Shown here piece after piece: positions 32,873 through 45,077 of a DNA stretch of 64,000 nt. The number at the start of each line of letters is the position of its first letter. Position 1 is the stretch's first letter. Where the stretch lies: assembly GCA_002189035.1 (NCBI GenBank), contig CM007989.1, forward strand, positions 7,793,501 through 7,857,500. The letters run 5' to 3'. The notes under the pieces were generated by a model. It searched no databases. It saw only the letters and a list, made by a program, of their open reading frames with translations, and was not told the origin of the DNA. Made by a program: the position numbers and the translations under genes. Origin of the DNA: Utricularia gibba (lineage: Eukaryota > Streptophyta > Magnoliopsida > Lamiales > Lentibulariaceae).

Positions 32873-34157
32873 ACACCCTTCATGCAGGGGTGGTGAAGAA
32901 GGGGGTCTGTGTTGGGTCCCGGTGACCATTTACCGTTGTCCGGCCGGCGGGGGCGCCTGGAAGAATCACAGCACACCAACCGCCGGCATTCAAAAACATG
33001 CAAGAATTAGATGAGGAGAGGACACATTAGCGTCGGCCGTGGTGTACTGATTCCCAGATGCTGTACTAAACGCACGTGAATTTCCCAAAACCTTCTTCTC
33101 CGTCTCCCCAAGTCCACTTGCTCAGTATTTTATTACAATAAAAAAAAGAAAAAGAAAATGCACCTGGAATAGTATGTTTCCAAATTGGCCGCCACTTTAA
33201 CTAGTTAATCTATTTTTGGCAATTCACTTTTAATCGATTGTTTGATTATCGATTTTTTATACAAGTTTTTTCAGATTTCAAAATTTAATTTTTAAAAATT
33301 AAAATATAATTAAAAAACTAGAAATTCAAAATTTTATTTATTATATTATTAATATTTACTTTTGATCATTTAATATTTTAATAATATATATTAATTCGGG
33401 TTTGACCAATCGAAACCAGATTTGACTGGTCAAACCGATTTTTGAACCAAATTGGTTTCATACGGACCCAATCTTAAATTCTGAGTTAGAAACACTCCGA
33501 GTAAGTAAAAGAAACATATAAAATTTAAATATTTAGATAAGTTTTTAATTTTAAATTTTAATACATAAAACATATTTCATTAAATAATTTTATTTACATG
33601 TATGCATTCTTATTTTTGGAAGAAATATTGATATCTAATTACCTATAACATTTTTTCAAATCATAATTGAAAAAATACTCATGCAATTGACGATTCTGTT
33701 GACCATTTAATGTAACATTAAATCCGAAAATGGAAATAAAAAGAGCAGAATAGTGTGGAGGTAGGCATTGGATCGAGTAGGTAACTAGAAGCTAAAAATA
33801 GAAATGACTTACCATATGAGGTGTGTTGGGATTTTATTTTTGGTGGGGATGGAGCTTTGGCCGGGGAACCCTCGCAGGTAATTCTGATAACCACTGGTCA
33901 TAAGAAGCCCTGTCGCCTTTATTTAAACAGGGAGGTGCCATTGCTGACCATGTACCTACCTCAAAACAAAACAAAACAAAACAAAACAGACTCCTCTTTT
34001 TTTTTTTTGTTTTTTAGGATCTTCTCATAAGGTGGTGATCTTTTTTGAATGCAACTGCTGCTGCTGTTGTTTAATTGACTGACATTTTGGGTTGATCCTG
34101 CAGGGAGAGGAGTTGGAATAAAGGAAAAGAAAACTATAACAAAAAGAATAAGCAAGT
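32873..34157. other. Intergenic AT-rich region
   Basis: EPFL 3' flank, then AT-rich DNA. Near 33400-33460 there is a short region with TTTGACTGGTCAAAC and related inverted motifs, of the kind found in old plant DNA transposons, too degraded to delimit. A pentanucleotide (AAAAC) tract lies at about 33963-33988. The last 100 bases are probably leader of the next gene. Confidence 0.5.
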
Positions 34158-35060
34158 ATGTTCAGGCAATCACCTCGTAGGAATGAAAGGCCGAGAGGGA
34201 TGAAGGTGAAGCATGTGGTGCAGGTGATCTTCGCTCTGGGTGCCTCCACATTGCTGCTGTATCAAGTCCAGGACTCACGGAACTATACTCCGAGGGCAAT
34301 GGAGAAGGTTGGGTATGGGAATGGGGATGTGAAGCTGGGGAGGAAGGATCTGCAGGCTCGGGTGGATGTTGTGAAGCGGAGGGATGAGCCGCAGACGGAG
34401 GATTTGGAGTTGGATCAGCTTCAGTTTGCAGGGAAGACGGACAAGGAGGGTGAGATTGAAAAGTTGCTGGGGCTGGAGGAGGATGCCAGAAGCCAGGAGG
34501 AGGTGAAACGGGAGACGGATGATCAGGAGGAGAAGCCAGAGGTGCTGTTTGAAGGCTCCTTCCCTGATTCGGATTCAGTTGAATCAGATGTGCCTCCTGC
34601 TTCATCTCCATCTCTTAGTTTTGACGCCGGTGGCAGAATGCGGCGTGCAGGGTTATTAGAATTAACCTCAGGGTTGAGCCCTGCTTCGTCTCCAATGAGC
34701 CTCGGTGAAGATGGCAATGGCCAAAATGGAAATGCAGGAACATCGCCAGGATTCAAGAACTTGGGTGCAAGTCCTGCTCCATCTCCGGCATACGGGTTTA
34801 TTGAAGCAGCGCTGAAAAGGTTCCTTGGTGAGTTCACTGATGGGATTGAGCCTGTAGTGAAGGCCTCAGGTATATCTGCTCCGAGTGAGAGTAAAGCTGA
34901 TAGGGACACTTACTTGATTGATAACATCGGGGAGGAGGATGATGACGATGATGATGACCATGCCGAAATAGCTGAGTTCTCAGGAGAGGATACGGAAGTT
35001 CCTGCTCATCAATATGGCATCACGGAGGCACCAACCGGAGCACTGGCACCATCTACATAG
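34158..35060 (+). CDS. Single-exon acidic membrane-anchored protein, unknown function
   Basis: A 300-codon intronless frame. The N-terminus is basic (MFRQSPRRNERPRGMKVKHV), followed by one hydrophobic segment (about 20-37, VQVIFALGASTLLLYQV). This predicts a type II single-pass protein with a short cytosolic tail. The rest is strongly acidic (runs of Glu and Asp, including a long Asp stretch near residue 255-263), with Ser-Pro-Ala clusters such as SPASSP and ASPAPSP like arabinogalactan-type glycosylation motifs. I recall plant proteins of similar design beginning MFR.SPRRN, so it is probably a real plant-specific family, likely in the Golgi or endomembrane system. No enzymatic domain is visible. 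Codon composition is GC-richer than the flanks, supporting coding. Confidence 0.75.
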   Translation: MFRQSPRRNERPRGMKVKHVVQVIFALGASTLLLYQVQDSRNYTPRAMEKVGYGNGDVKLGRKDLQARVDVVKRRDEPQTEDLELDQLQFAGKTDKEGEIEKLLGLEEDARSQEEVKRETDDQEEKPEVLFEGSFPDSDSVESDVPPASSPSLSFDAGGRMRRAGLLELTSGLSPASSPMSLGEDGNGQNGNAGTSPGFKNLGASPAPSPAYGFIEAALKRFLGEFTDGIEPVVKASGISAPSESKADRDTYLIDNIGEEDDDDDDDHAEIAEFSGEDTEVPAHQYGITEAPTGALAPST

Positions 35061-36401
35061 AATTGATAAGTTCAGAAATGCAACCATTGGCATGGTTGCT
35101 TTTCTTAGAAAAACAGAGTGACTATGTTTAAATAAAGAACTCAATACCGAGAGAGCTCTGGCCTATGTATTGCCAGGGTAAGTGTAAAATAGCTAGTTTG
35201 TTAGCAAATGTACCTCACATTTTGATACGAGTGTGACTATCATAATAATCTCGCTATATCGAGTTGATCAATCTTGTTCTTCATCAAGCCACCTCGAGAA
35301 CACAAGAAGAATAACCACATTGAGAATGAACCCCGAAGCAATTCACTAGTCCGAGGAATCCAAAAGCACCTCTGCTTATCCTTTACACCAACGTGTGTGC
35401 ATGAATCCAACGTGAAGGATAATAGCTTATTTGGAATACCTGGTGGCTACAGTTGATCAATCCCTGAATGCTTTGCAATGGCATTATCAAGGCATCTAAG
35501 CTCTTTACGAGTATGGCAATTCGTTTCCTCGACTTCCAGGAGAGCCTTTGTAAATTCATCCTCTCGTTGGCTTCTTGGATCATGGAATCCATTTGAGATA
35601 ATTCATTTTCCATTGCCTTCTCCGATGTTCTAGACTGAATCCTTGACTCCTACTCAACCAATTCCTTCCCCAGCCGCAAACTAACCATTTTTCTTTTTTG
35701 TGCGCAAGAAGAATGATTACCTGAAGATCGTTAATGACTATCTGGTATTGTACACGAGAGCTACTGTACCTACATCCTTCGGCAATTCAAGGATTTTTTC
35801 ACAGTTACATGGCCTTGAAAGTGTTCTGGTTTCCTCGGAGCCCGAATTTCTAACTCCCAGCATACCTAGTTAACATTCACCTCAAATCTCAATCCTAAGA
35901 TCCTACTCGGAGCTTCCATCACCCGAAATAGAGATAACAGCAACGCAACCAAAAAAATCAATAAAACCAAAAGCAAAACTTCGTCGGAAAAGCGCAATAA
36001 TGTTGAGCATCACTCAAGAAAGAGCACAAGCGGCAGCAGATACCTCTCACAGAAGACGCTTGCAGTTGGAGGTGCCCGTTCAATACCCGAAACGTTAAAC
36101 GAATGATTCACAGTGAAAACCGTTTCGACGCACTCCGTCACCTTCTTCCTTCGCCGTCTTCCCGCTCGAGGCTAATATAGTAACTTCTTTTTCGCAGATT
36201 ATTAGAACATTTTTTAAATTCCAATGAATACCTGAATTTATTCATATTCGAACAAACAAATTCGAACATGTAATGTTATACATTAATGTTGATATAAGGG
36301 TACACAGAACAACGCAGCTCAAAGGATTCACTTCGGGTGCTGGTGGCTCCGGGGGACTAGGCGTCTTGGCCCTCGGGATCCGGTGGCGGGGACGATCATT
36401 T
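35061..36401. other. Intergenic region with a possible coding remnant
   Basis: Includes the 3' flanks of the membrane-protein gene and of SPT2. A minus-strand coiled-coil-like remnant at 35452-35690 is listed separately. Sequence at 36000-36180, read on the minus strand, resembles a 5' UTR exon ending in a GTATCT donor, but no coding start could be tied to it. Confidence 0.4.
35452..35690 (-). pseudogene. Possible coiled-coil gene fragment with an in-frame stop
   Basis: Minus-strand reading gives MVSLRLGKELVE, a TAG stop, then ESRIQSRTSEKAMENELSQM and further charged heptad-like sequence (IQEANERMNLQRLSWKSRKR). The two sides of the stop are in one frame and read like one continuous coiled-coil segment, so this looks like a decayed or partial gene. 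I do not recognise the parent. It could also be a real short exon with unusual splicing. Confidence 0.35.
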
Positions 36402-38682
36402 CTACCTGCTTAACTTGCGCTTCTTGGCCCGTTCACGCCGTTCCTCCTCTTCGATCATTCGTAGTTGCTCCTCGTCTTCTTGCCGAGCAATTTTCGCGCT
36501 GCAGGGACGCCATGGTGAAACCAGTGTGACAGCCTGGGAAGAGAAGAGAACAGGTAATGCAGATAGTACGAGGAAGTACCTCTTTCGCTCCTCCCGCATG
36601 ATATCATCGAAGTTGGCCTCCATGTCACTGTCGTCGTCGTCGTCCCGGAACCGGTTTGGATTATACCTGTAACGCGGCATACAGGTTATGGGAAAATAAA
36701 GGCGCCCGCGAGCAGCAAGTTATGGAATACTAAGTTTAAAGTGTTATGGAAGGAAAAGGTTGCTCACCCGAACATCTTTCTGATCATGCTTATGGCACGG
36801 CCACCTTCACCATCTGACTCCGCATCATCATCAAGCGGTCTCTTGGGTTTTGGCTTTGGCAGTTTGTCAGGAAAACTATCACGAGCTGAAGGTGGGGGAG
36901 GTCTATTGTGCTGGCAACAAAGATGGACAGCGGCATAAGCAAAAATCAAAGCATAATGGAGGGAGGCTGGAAAATGTAAAGTTTCCAACCTGATGTTTTG
37001 AGGGATGTGGAGCGTGCTTTGTATTGCCGTTTGGAGCGCTGGTCCCATGATATTCCCTTCTCGGCACCAATGGTCTATTTGGGGCGGAAGGTTTACCGTT
37101 GGAAACAGTAGATCTGTTGTTCGACTGTACAGATGCTTGCACTGGTTTCCGGACACCGCTTGGAGGGATATAAGCATTGGGTTTCGGTACAACGCCCAAT
37201 GCTTTTTTGTTGTTGAAGGTGCAAGTTTTCCTACAGGAGAATCAGCATGCTTTGTCGCAAAGCCATCCTTACTTCTTCCAGGCAGGACATGCCCAGTGGC
37301 ATGATTGCTGCCAAGCTGCTTGCGGGCTCCTACTGATGAATTAGAAATCTTGTCCAACACAGCTTTGGGCCTGCTGTTGATGCTTCCTGGCACCAGATTT
37401 TGTCCGTGTGAAGAATTTGTGATTCCTCTCCCGCTACCACTGACTGAAGTTGGAGGTTTTCTCCCAGGCAGCACTTGAGCATATCGGGCATCTTCATTGT
37501 GAACACAAAATCACATAAGTTCCCTTTACAGAAGCATCATCGCAATCAGCACATTATTAAAAAACCCAAAAGTTCGAGGAAGGGTGTCATACCAGCCTTT
37601 GTGGGAAGTGAGTTTGTTGATAAAGGGTTTTTAGCCGTGTGCGAAAACTTAGCATCACTAGACTGAAGAAAGGAATAGTCCCTCGTTTGCTTGAGAATTT
37701 CAGCTTTCTTTCTCAACTACAGGATTATCAGAGGGCACAATAAAAAAAACTGCCACACCAGTAAACGATAACCTCCAAAATCAATATAACGTCACTTTGT
37801 GGTACCCCGTTAACAGGAGGTGCAGGATGCTTGTGATGAGGCTTTGGCTTGAATTGGGCAGGAGCATTGCTCTTATTATTCTGTCAGGAAATGTGCATCT
37901 TCATTATAACAGAAATCCCGCTTTAATATACCATGAGGGAAACAGAACACTAGGGATGCTTACAAATGCAGGACAAATCAAAAGAAAAAGGAAAAATGTA
38001 CTGCATGCATCCCAGCCCAAACACATGCAACATTCTTTGACATATTTGCAAACATTTGTGCAATTCACCACAATTAAAAAATCCCAAAACTTACAAAAAA
38101 TTAAGCAATCAAACGTACAGTGGTGCTCTTAGGTCGAAAAATCTTGGCTGCTAACTGTGGGTTCTCCAACAATGTCTTACTTTCTTCGATCACTCTCTGA
38201 GCTATAACCGGCTGAGAAGGTCCAAAGAAGGAGCCGTAACTACAAATAAGTGCACTCAAATTGAGAAGCGGCCTTAAATATCCATAGCAGAAAATTAACA
38301 AAAAAAAAGAAAATTACAGCTAATCAAATTCAAAAATTTCCCCAAGAACTTTGAAAGTCCACCTATCCTTACGAAACCCACTGGTTTTATTTACAGGGCC
38401 AGAACCACCGAGCTCTTTCTTCAACTTCCTCCGAATTCTATCTTTTAGCTTCTGCCGTAATTCAAGATAGTCCAACTCCTCCTTTGTTGGCTTCTGAGGT
38501 TCCTCATACCCGTCTTCACTACCTCCTTCCTCATCATGCTCCTCAGCATCGTCCTCATACTCATCCCAGTTTTCATACCGCTGCATTCAACATTACTTAG
38601 TTTCAATCAACCCTCTGGAGAAAACTTTCAAAAAAAAAAAAAAATCTGATTAGTTGCTCACATCTCTTTCGTAAACTTGCAT
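36402..38682 (-). CDS. SPT2: SPT2-family chromatin protein
   Basis: Nine coding exons on the minus strand: 38662-38682, 38363-38580, 38119-38239, 37806-37880, 37593-37716, 36990-37491, 36768-36910, 36580-36666 and 36402-36498. This is about 462 residues. The acidic N-terminus is followed by TKEELDYLELRQKLKDRIRR, SYGSFFGPSQPVIAQRVIEE, a Ser/Pro/Lys-rich middle, and the C-terminal SPT2 domain (ISMIRKMFG, YNPNRFRDDD, MEANFDDIM, EDEEQLRMIEEEERRERAKK). In yeast and animals the C-terminal domain binds histone H3-H4 and preserves chromatin during transcription; the plant role is inferred. Exon 36990-37491 is one base short: at the T run 37203-37208 (A run on the coding strand) the frame changes from KLAPSTTKK to ALGVVPKPNAYIPPSG. 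Adding one base restores phase through to the end, so a sequence error is likely. A 5' UTR region extends toward 39280. Confidence 0.88.
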
Positions 38683-40427
38683 GCTTTTGATCAATAAAGA
38701 GAATAGCTTCGATGTCCCTGAAGATACAAGGAAATTGATTGCTATTAGCACCAGACAAAATGAATTTCGGTGGGACGAGATCGGATTTTTCCCGAGAAGT
38801 ATCTGCATTTCAAAATATACATCAGTAGACAAGCCTAGATTTCGAAAAACTCGATCAATCAAAAAGAGGCGCGAAGAAGCAGAAAAAGGACTAATTTCAT
38901 CGGAAATCGGGAAAACCCTAAGATAGATCAAATGGAACGATTCTAAAGGAAATTCGAAAAAAATCTTGGATAGATCGAATAGATTCATTCGAAAAAATAA
39001 GTAATCATAACCCAAAAAGAACTCAAAATCACAAGAACAATGTATAGCACCAATTACCGTAAAAACAAACGAAAGCTTCGACAAAATCACCGAAACAAAG
39101 ATTAGAACACCGTGATCCGTCAAGAATCCCCAAAGCACGGATTCGCCAGCAAGCACCCATAAGCGATAGAGAACAGATTCCCTAGCGGCGAAGGAAAGGC
39201 TCGGGACGGAGTTGCGATTAGGGATTCCAGGGACCCAGAAGACGCAGTGGAAGATGCTAACGTACACCTCCCCCATTGACGTTTAAGTACTACCACCAAA
39301 TGGGCTGGGCTCGCTTGAGGGATCAATAGACAATAATTTCCAAATTAAATTCCTCTTCTGTATCTCAGGCCCAGCCGCTTACGAACCCAAGGTCCATGAG
39401 ACTAAGAGCCCAATAATAACGCCTTTTTTTATTCTCCCTTTATTGTGGGTTGTGGAGCCTTTGAATCAATATAGTAATTTAAAACCGAATCCAGCATCCT
39501 ATGATTTCTTTTTCCTTCGTTTTTCATCAATTTGGTATGTTAAACACGAGCATACATGTGCAGTTACTATTAAGTATCTACAGTGAAGTTTCACTTGTGT
39601 AAGTTTTTGTGTATATAATCATTTTACTTTATTTTTTTATATTTAATTCAAGGTTTGATTTTATTTTTTATTTTTTTTTACTGATATGCTTTTTAATATC
39701 ATAAAACCTTAAAATAATGTGTAAGAATCTAGCGTTGTCCTTTCGTACTTAGTGAGAAGGATTTAATCAAATATCATTAATAATATACATTCGACTTAGT
39801 TCAAAGTCACTTTTATTATTATTTATAAAATCCATATTTTATTTTGCTTTTAATTCTTTTCAAATCCTTATTTTTAATAAAATCTAAATAATTGATTTCA
39901 CATGAAAACGATCTTTATTTATTATTTTCATAATCTTATGCATTTATAGAATTAACATCACATGTAATATTCAATTAATATAATTATAAATAAGAACTTA
40001 GGATTAAAAAATGACACCACGTGCCAAGATCATCAATGACCACGGGAACCGCCGACCAAGGCTATACGAACCCTTCAATAACTATTTTTATAAATTATAG
40101 TTTTCCAAATATTTAAAAATAAGAAACGTTTTTATATTTTTTAATTTTTTGTATTAAAAATCGTTCGTATTTAGAATGATTTAGGGAGTGGAAAATACGA
40201 TAGAAACTTCCTTGTAACTGTACATGAAATACTTAGTAACGAACGTGAAATGATATAGTTCAAAAACTTAGTCCATTTTCAGGGTCGTGCTTCAAAGTGG
40301 CGATCTGATCTTATTGACTCCCAAAAGTACCCGTACCCGTACCCGCGTACCAGCTCACATTCTCTCTCGCACTCTAGAGATTCTCCATCAGAACCAGACC
40401 ATGAAGCACACACCACTTGGGTAAGGA
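38683..40427. other. SPT2 leader/promoter and AT-rich intergenic DNA
   Basis: 38683-39280 is presumably SPT2 5' UTR with an intron and promoter. From about 39420 the sequence is AT-rich with no gene recognised. The tail from 40260 is 3' UTR of the next minus-strand gene. Confidence 0.45.
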
Positions 40428-41034
40428 TCAGTTGGGAGCAGCGTCCTGTTTCCCCATCGGAAAGCTTTTGGATTTGGGGAGCCACGAAACCCATTTCTTC
40501 ACCTTGCTCTTGTTGATCATCTCTGTGGTGTAGGGAGGGTGTCCGTCCTTCTTGCAGAGGCCGAACTTCCACTCCCCGCTCGACTCGATCCGGTCGGCCG
40601 GATCCAGCTCTGCGATTCAACAGCACCCCACACAGTAAATTACTTGGAATCTGGTTATTGACGGGAGGAATATGGGGAATGATAGCATTGATATTACCGC
40701 CGAGGGCAGAAGAATCTGTTGGGTAGAGGGAGAAGGTGTTGGTGTCGGATCCAAGCTGGGGCACACGTTTCTCACGGGCGTAATGCTTGAGAGCCTTCTG
40801 GATCACCTCTTTCACATTCTCGTCTCCGTTGACGACGAATCTGATCGGCCCGGCACTTCCCACGACGTCGATCGTCACCAGGAACCTCCTCCCGCCCCCA
40901 TCCTCGTTCTTCTTCTGCAACGACGCCCCGTCGGAAACAGCTCTGCTCATCCTCTTCTTGGACGCCGCCTCATTGCCCGCGAACACGGCAGGAAGGCTCA
41001 GTCTCTTCTCGAGGAACCCCTTCTTGATCGCCAT
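40428..41034 (-). CDS. DUF7054 family protein (At4g22758-like)
   Basis: Two exons, 40698-41034 and 40428-40609 (minus strand), spliced at GGCG|GTAATA and CGCAG|AGCTGG, encode 172 residues. The conserved core is FLVTIDVVGSAGPIRFVV, with VIQKALKHYAREKRVPQLG and FSLYPTDSSALGELDPADRI, then FGLCKK. This pattern is shared by plant uncharacterised proteins of the At4g22758 type. The fold resembles a ubiquitin-like beta-grasp domain, and the biochemical role is unknown. The N-terminus is basic and Ser-rich (MAIKKGFLEKRLSLPAVFAG). A continuous read-through frame across the intron exists but loses the conserved LCKK end, so the spliced form is preferred. A TATA-like TTTAAATA lies about 115 bases upstream of the ATG. 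Confidence 0.88.
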
Positions 41035-41145
41035 GCTTTCTGCGGAGCGACGGGGGACACAGTGCAGGCGTTTAACTAGAGCGATCCCGGAGGAAGAAGA
41101 GTGGCTCTTGGTCTTGTCTTCCTGGAGGAAGTAGCAGCTTTGAAG

Positions 41146-41157
41146 CAGGGGTATTTA
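41146..41157 (-). promoter_or_regulatory. TATA-like element of the DUF7054 gene
   Basis: On the minus strand TTTAAATACCCC lies about 112-123 bases upstream of the start codon at 41034, a normal distance for a plant core promoter with a short leader. Confidence 0.4.
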
Positions 41158-42484
41158 AAGCTGAATTCCTTGCGAAAATGCATCTGCTCCATTCCCATAG
41201 TCAAAGCCACTTAGAGTAGGGTTCGTCCCCCTCCCCAACTTGGCCACGAATCACCACTGCCGGATCGGAAGAGATATCGTTTTTAAATGCTTCAATTACT
41301 TTGACGGGATGATCTTCACGACAGTGCATTCTGTCGACTCATGGGACGCTGATCCCACATCGGAATTCGAAAAAACAGATAACAAAGATACGGCCTATTT
41401 AACGGCTAATTCCCCACTTACGCATCCCGTCTCTTGTTTAGAAAATATTTAAGTACACAAAAATTCATCTTCTTAGAAGTTTTGAGTTTGTACGGGGAGT
41501 ACATATATTTATGGCATAAAAAAATGGAGAAGGAAAATTGTGGTGTCAAAGTAGAAAATCACTCAAAAATCCGACTCTCTTTTAAAAGTCACGTTGGCAG
41601 TACAACAATAATTATATCTTTAAAGGCACTACAACTAGACCCTTGGAAAATTTCTCGTATTTTAAATATGTTTTTTTGGTATTTTGCCAGTGAGAAGTTT
41701 GACAAGTGTACGGTTCAAAGTTTACTTATGAATTAATATTTGGTCATAATTTTGCAGCTTATTATGGTTTTGTTGGCAAGACTATTGTGAGTGCTATATC
41801 TGCCTATTCACTCATTTTAAACTTGTTTAGTATAAGATTTTAATTTGTTCAAGATTGGATGTAAGCATCATTAATTTGAATAGAAACGAAAAATTTTATA
41901 AAATTTAGATGAGTTTGGCAGAAGATGTTATTTAAAAAATAGAGTAAGTTAGTGAAATCACCCTCTGCAAAATTTTTATTTCTAATTAAATATTAAATAA
42001 ATAGTTATATTTGTATATATTTATTGGTTAAATAGCTTTACTTTTTAGTTATATTATATGATAATATATATTATACATAATAAATATAACTAATTTATAT
42101 TTTTAAGACAATAAATATTGCATATTAAAAATGAGTATATGTCTATATGTATATTTTTTTGTATATCGCATTTATAATTACCTATTTTGTTATATTTCAT
42201 TATATTTTTGGGATGTTTAATAATAAAGATAATTAGGCCCATTAGAGCCTTAAGTTAGTGGGCCTGGTGCGTGCTGGCCAATGAGATCTCTCGTCTCTCT
42301 GGCAAGTTATGGGCCACTGCCAGCCATCACCGGAGGATGGAGATTTCGTTGATCTGTTTGTGGAGAGTGGTGTTCGACAAGGGGAAACGTATATGTTATG
42401 TATGTATGCTGTACGGCTAGGGGCTTTGGAGATTTGGGGGTGATCGTTAGGGGAAGCGGCAGGAGCTCAAGGAAGTGTGGTGTA
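41158..42484. other. Intergenic region and SOS4 leader
   Basis: Divergent promoter region between the DUF7054 gene (minus) and the pyridoxal kinase gene (plus). Mostly AT-rich from 41430 to 42230 with no gene. From about 42240 the sequence is GC-richer and is the probable SOS4 promoter and leader, with an in-frame upstream ATG at 42398. Confidence 0.5.
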
Positions 42485-45077
42485 ATGGCGCCTCCCCCTG
42501 TTTTGTCTTTGGCGTTGCCATCGGAGACTGGCCGGGTTCTCAGCATTCAGTCTCACACGGTCCAGGTTTTCATCGAATCTATAGTTGACTTGTTCTTTTG
42601 CTTTCTGTGTCAATGAGAAAATGCGGAATCGGCTTTTGCCTTTTCTTTTGTGTGGGATGATGCTAACAGGAAGACGGAATCTATCTTCTATTTTTTTTGT
42701 CGTGGGTGCTGTGTCTTGATCCTCGTCTTGTTGTTTTACTGTAAAAAAGAAGGCCCGTTGCGATCCTGCAATACATAGATGTGACGTTTGGAGTTGATGA
42801 TCGTTTTTTGCGTATCATGTTTCCTTCAACCGGCTTTTGGTAATTGATGGTGCTAATTAATGCTTTAGGGATATGTGGGCAACAAATCGGCTGTCTTTCC
42901 TTTACAATTGCTCGGTTACGACGTTGATCCAATCAATTCAGTGCAGTTTTCTAACCATACTGGTAAGCTGCTTTTATTCCTCTTGCGGCAGCACGAAGAA
43001 AGATGGTGGGGCAAAGAAATATCTGGCATTACTGCATTTTAATTTCATGCAGGATATCCTACTTTTAAGGGTCAAGTTTTGAACGGTGACCAACTATGGG
43101 ATTTGATCGAGGGCCTTGAAGCTAATGGGTTGTTGTACTATACACATTTACTAACAGGTAATGCTACTGTGGGTTTTATTGCTAAATTATATAAGATCTG
43201 GGAATATCTACTTGTATCTTCCAAATGGAACCTCCATCATATTCAGTAGTATCAGTTATTTGACATTATACCGGAGTATGCATTGCATTCCTGTCTAAAC
43301 CGTAGTATTTTGTAATGGATTCAGATGTGTGTGCTTCTGATTAAAATTTTGCTGGCTATGTGCCCTTTTATGTTAGTTGAAATTCATATGATAAGCATCA
43401 ACGGCTAATTGCAGGTTATATCGGCTCAGTTTCCTTTTTGCAAATGGTGCTGAAAGTTGTTGATAAGCTTAGGTCCATCAACCCTCAGCTGACATATGGT
43501 TAGTAAGTATTCTGCTACGGCTGAGATCATTCTGATGCATGTGCAAGCTTGTTTATAGGGTTGAAACTGGCGGCCATGATTTTTCCTTCCATTCAGGACA
43601 TCCATTCTGGATAAATCAGCAATTTAATGGAATGCGGCTTTCATTTACTCTCTAATATTTCCATTTTGTTTTGCAGTCTGTGATCCAGTTCTAGGTGATG
43701 AAGGCAAGCTCTATGTTCCTCAAGACTTAGTTTCTGTATATCGAGACAAGGTGCTTTTCTTTCCTTTCTTTTCTTCTTTTTTCAATGAAGGGTATGCAGT
43801 TAAATACAAACGGTGACTCTTGGTGATCATATATGTAAAGATCTCATATTTATAATTGTCCCCTTCAATGAGTTTCTCCAACTGCAAATTCATTACCCTT
43901 TTTCATCAGGTTGTACCAGTTGCTTCAATGCTGACACCTAACCAGTTTGAAGCTGAATTATTAGTGGGCTTCAGGTACCCTCAGATACACTGGTCTCATG
44001 AATCATTTTTAATCATGAATGATTTCTGTTGGCGATTCATGCCAGAATTGAAACCGAGCAAGATGGAAGAAAGGCTTGTGACATTCTCCATGCTGCTGGC
44101 CCATCAAAGGTCCTTCTGATATGCTTCTCCTGTGAAAGCATCCATATATTCTTCACTGCCTAACACAATGTTGGTTTATATGACATAGCATATATTCCAT
44201 GGTTACCCAGCGTATACATCCCTTGAACAGTTGAGGCGCTGAGAAAGATCCAACCCTTGTACATGATTCATAACACATGAAGATGTCTTCTTTCAGGTGG
44301 TGATAACAAGCTTAAATATGAACGATAGCCTTTTTATAATCGGTAGTCATCAGAAAGAGAAGGTATATTCTATGGATCGCAACTTCATTCTGCTCCTTGT
44401 ATAGCTTACACTAAATACTGATTTCCCTCATAATCCTTTCAAAATAACTTTTTTAATCTTTGTGAATGGTTAATGTCATCCACTCAGAATCAAATAACAG
44501 AACATCCAGATGTACCTTTTTGTGCTATGACAGGATCAGGCTTCTGTTCAGTTTCGGATATCTGTATCAAAAATTCCTGCATATTTTACGGTGCTGATTT
44601 ATTTCATTATTTCATTGTCTTACATAAACAAACTGTGTGTGCTTGGACTTGCATACAGTATCATTGATTTGCTCTGCAGGGCACTGGAGACCTGATGACT
44701 GCGCTTCTGCTTGGATGGAGCAATGTAAGTCCTCACATTTCAGTCTTACACCACACACTGTATCTGATTGCTCTTGCATTTCACCCTTGTTTTCTAAAGA
44801 AATACCCCAACGACCTCAAGAAGGCAGCAGAACTCTCTGTTTCAAGCTTACAGGTACTGTCTTCGTTCACTGATCTCGTACTTCAATGGAATCCTGGATA
44901 ACCGGGGTGGTTTTTTGGTTCATTTGTTGCTTTCAGGCAGTTCTGGTGAGGACGCTAGATGACTACAAGAAGGCTGGGCATGATTGCCAGTCAAGCAGCT
45001 TGGAGATTCGATTGGTGCAGAGCCAAGATGATATTCGTGACCCGGAAATTAAGTACAGTGCCGAGTTATACACCTGA
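42485..45077 (+). CDS. SOS4: Pyridoxal kinase (SOS4)
   Basis: Phosphorylates pyridoxal, pyridoxine and pyridoxamine with ATP in the vitamin B6 salvage pathway; the Arabidopsis gene SOS4 affects salt tolerance and root hairs. Twelve exons: 42485-42565, 42869-42962, 43053-43157, 43415-43498, 43677-43750, 43910-43974, 44046-44109, 44297-44362, 44534-44590, 44680-44724, 44800-44853 and 44937-45077. They encode 309 residues, the same length as the short Arabidopsis form. Seen: [66 protein letters not shown] and the ribokinase-fold catalytic motif [13 protein letters not shown]. An upstream ATG at 42398 is open in the same frame and would add 29 residues, so two N-termini are possible. Confidence 0.97.

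Noticed and set aside
33390-33460. Palindromic TTTGACTGGTCAAAC region
   Set aside because: Looks like an old transposon trace, but no ends or copies could be delimited, so not called as an element.
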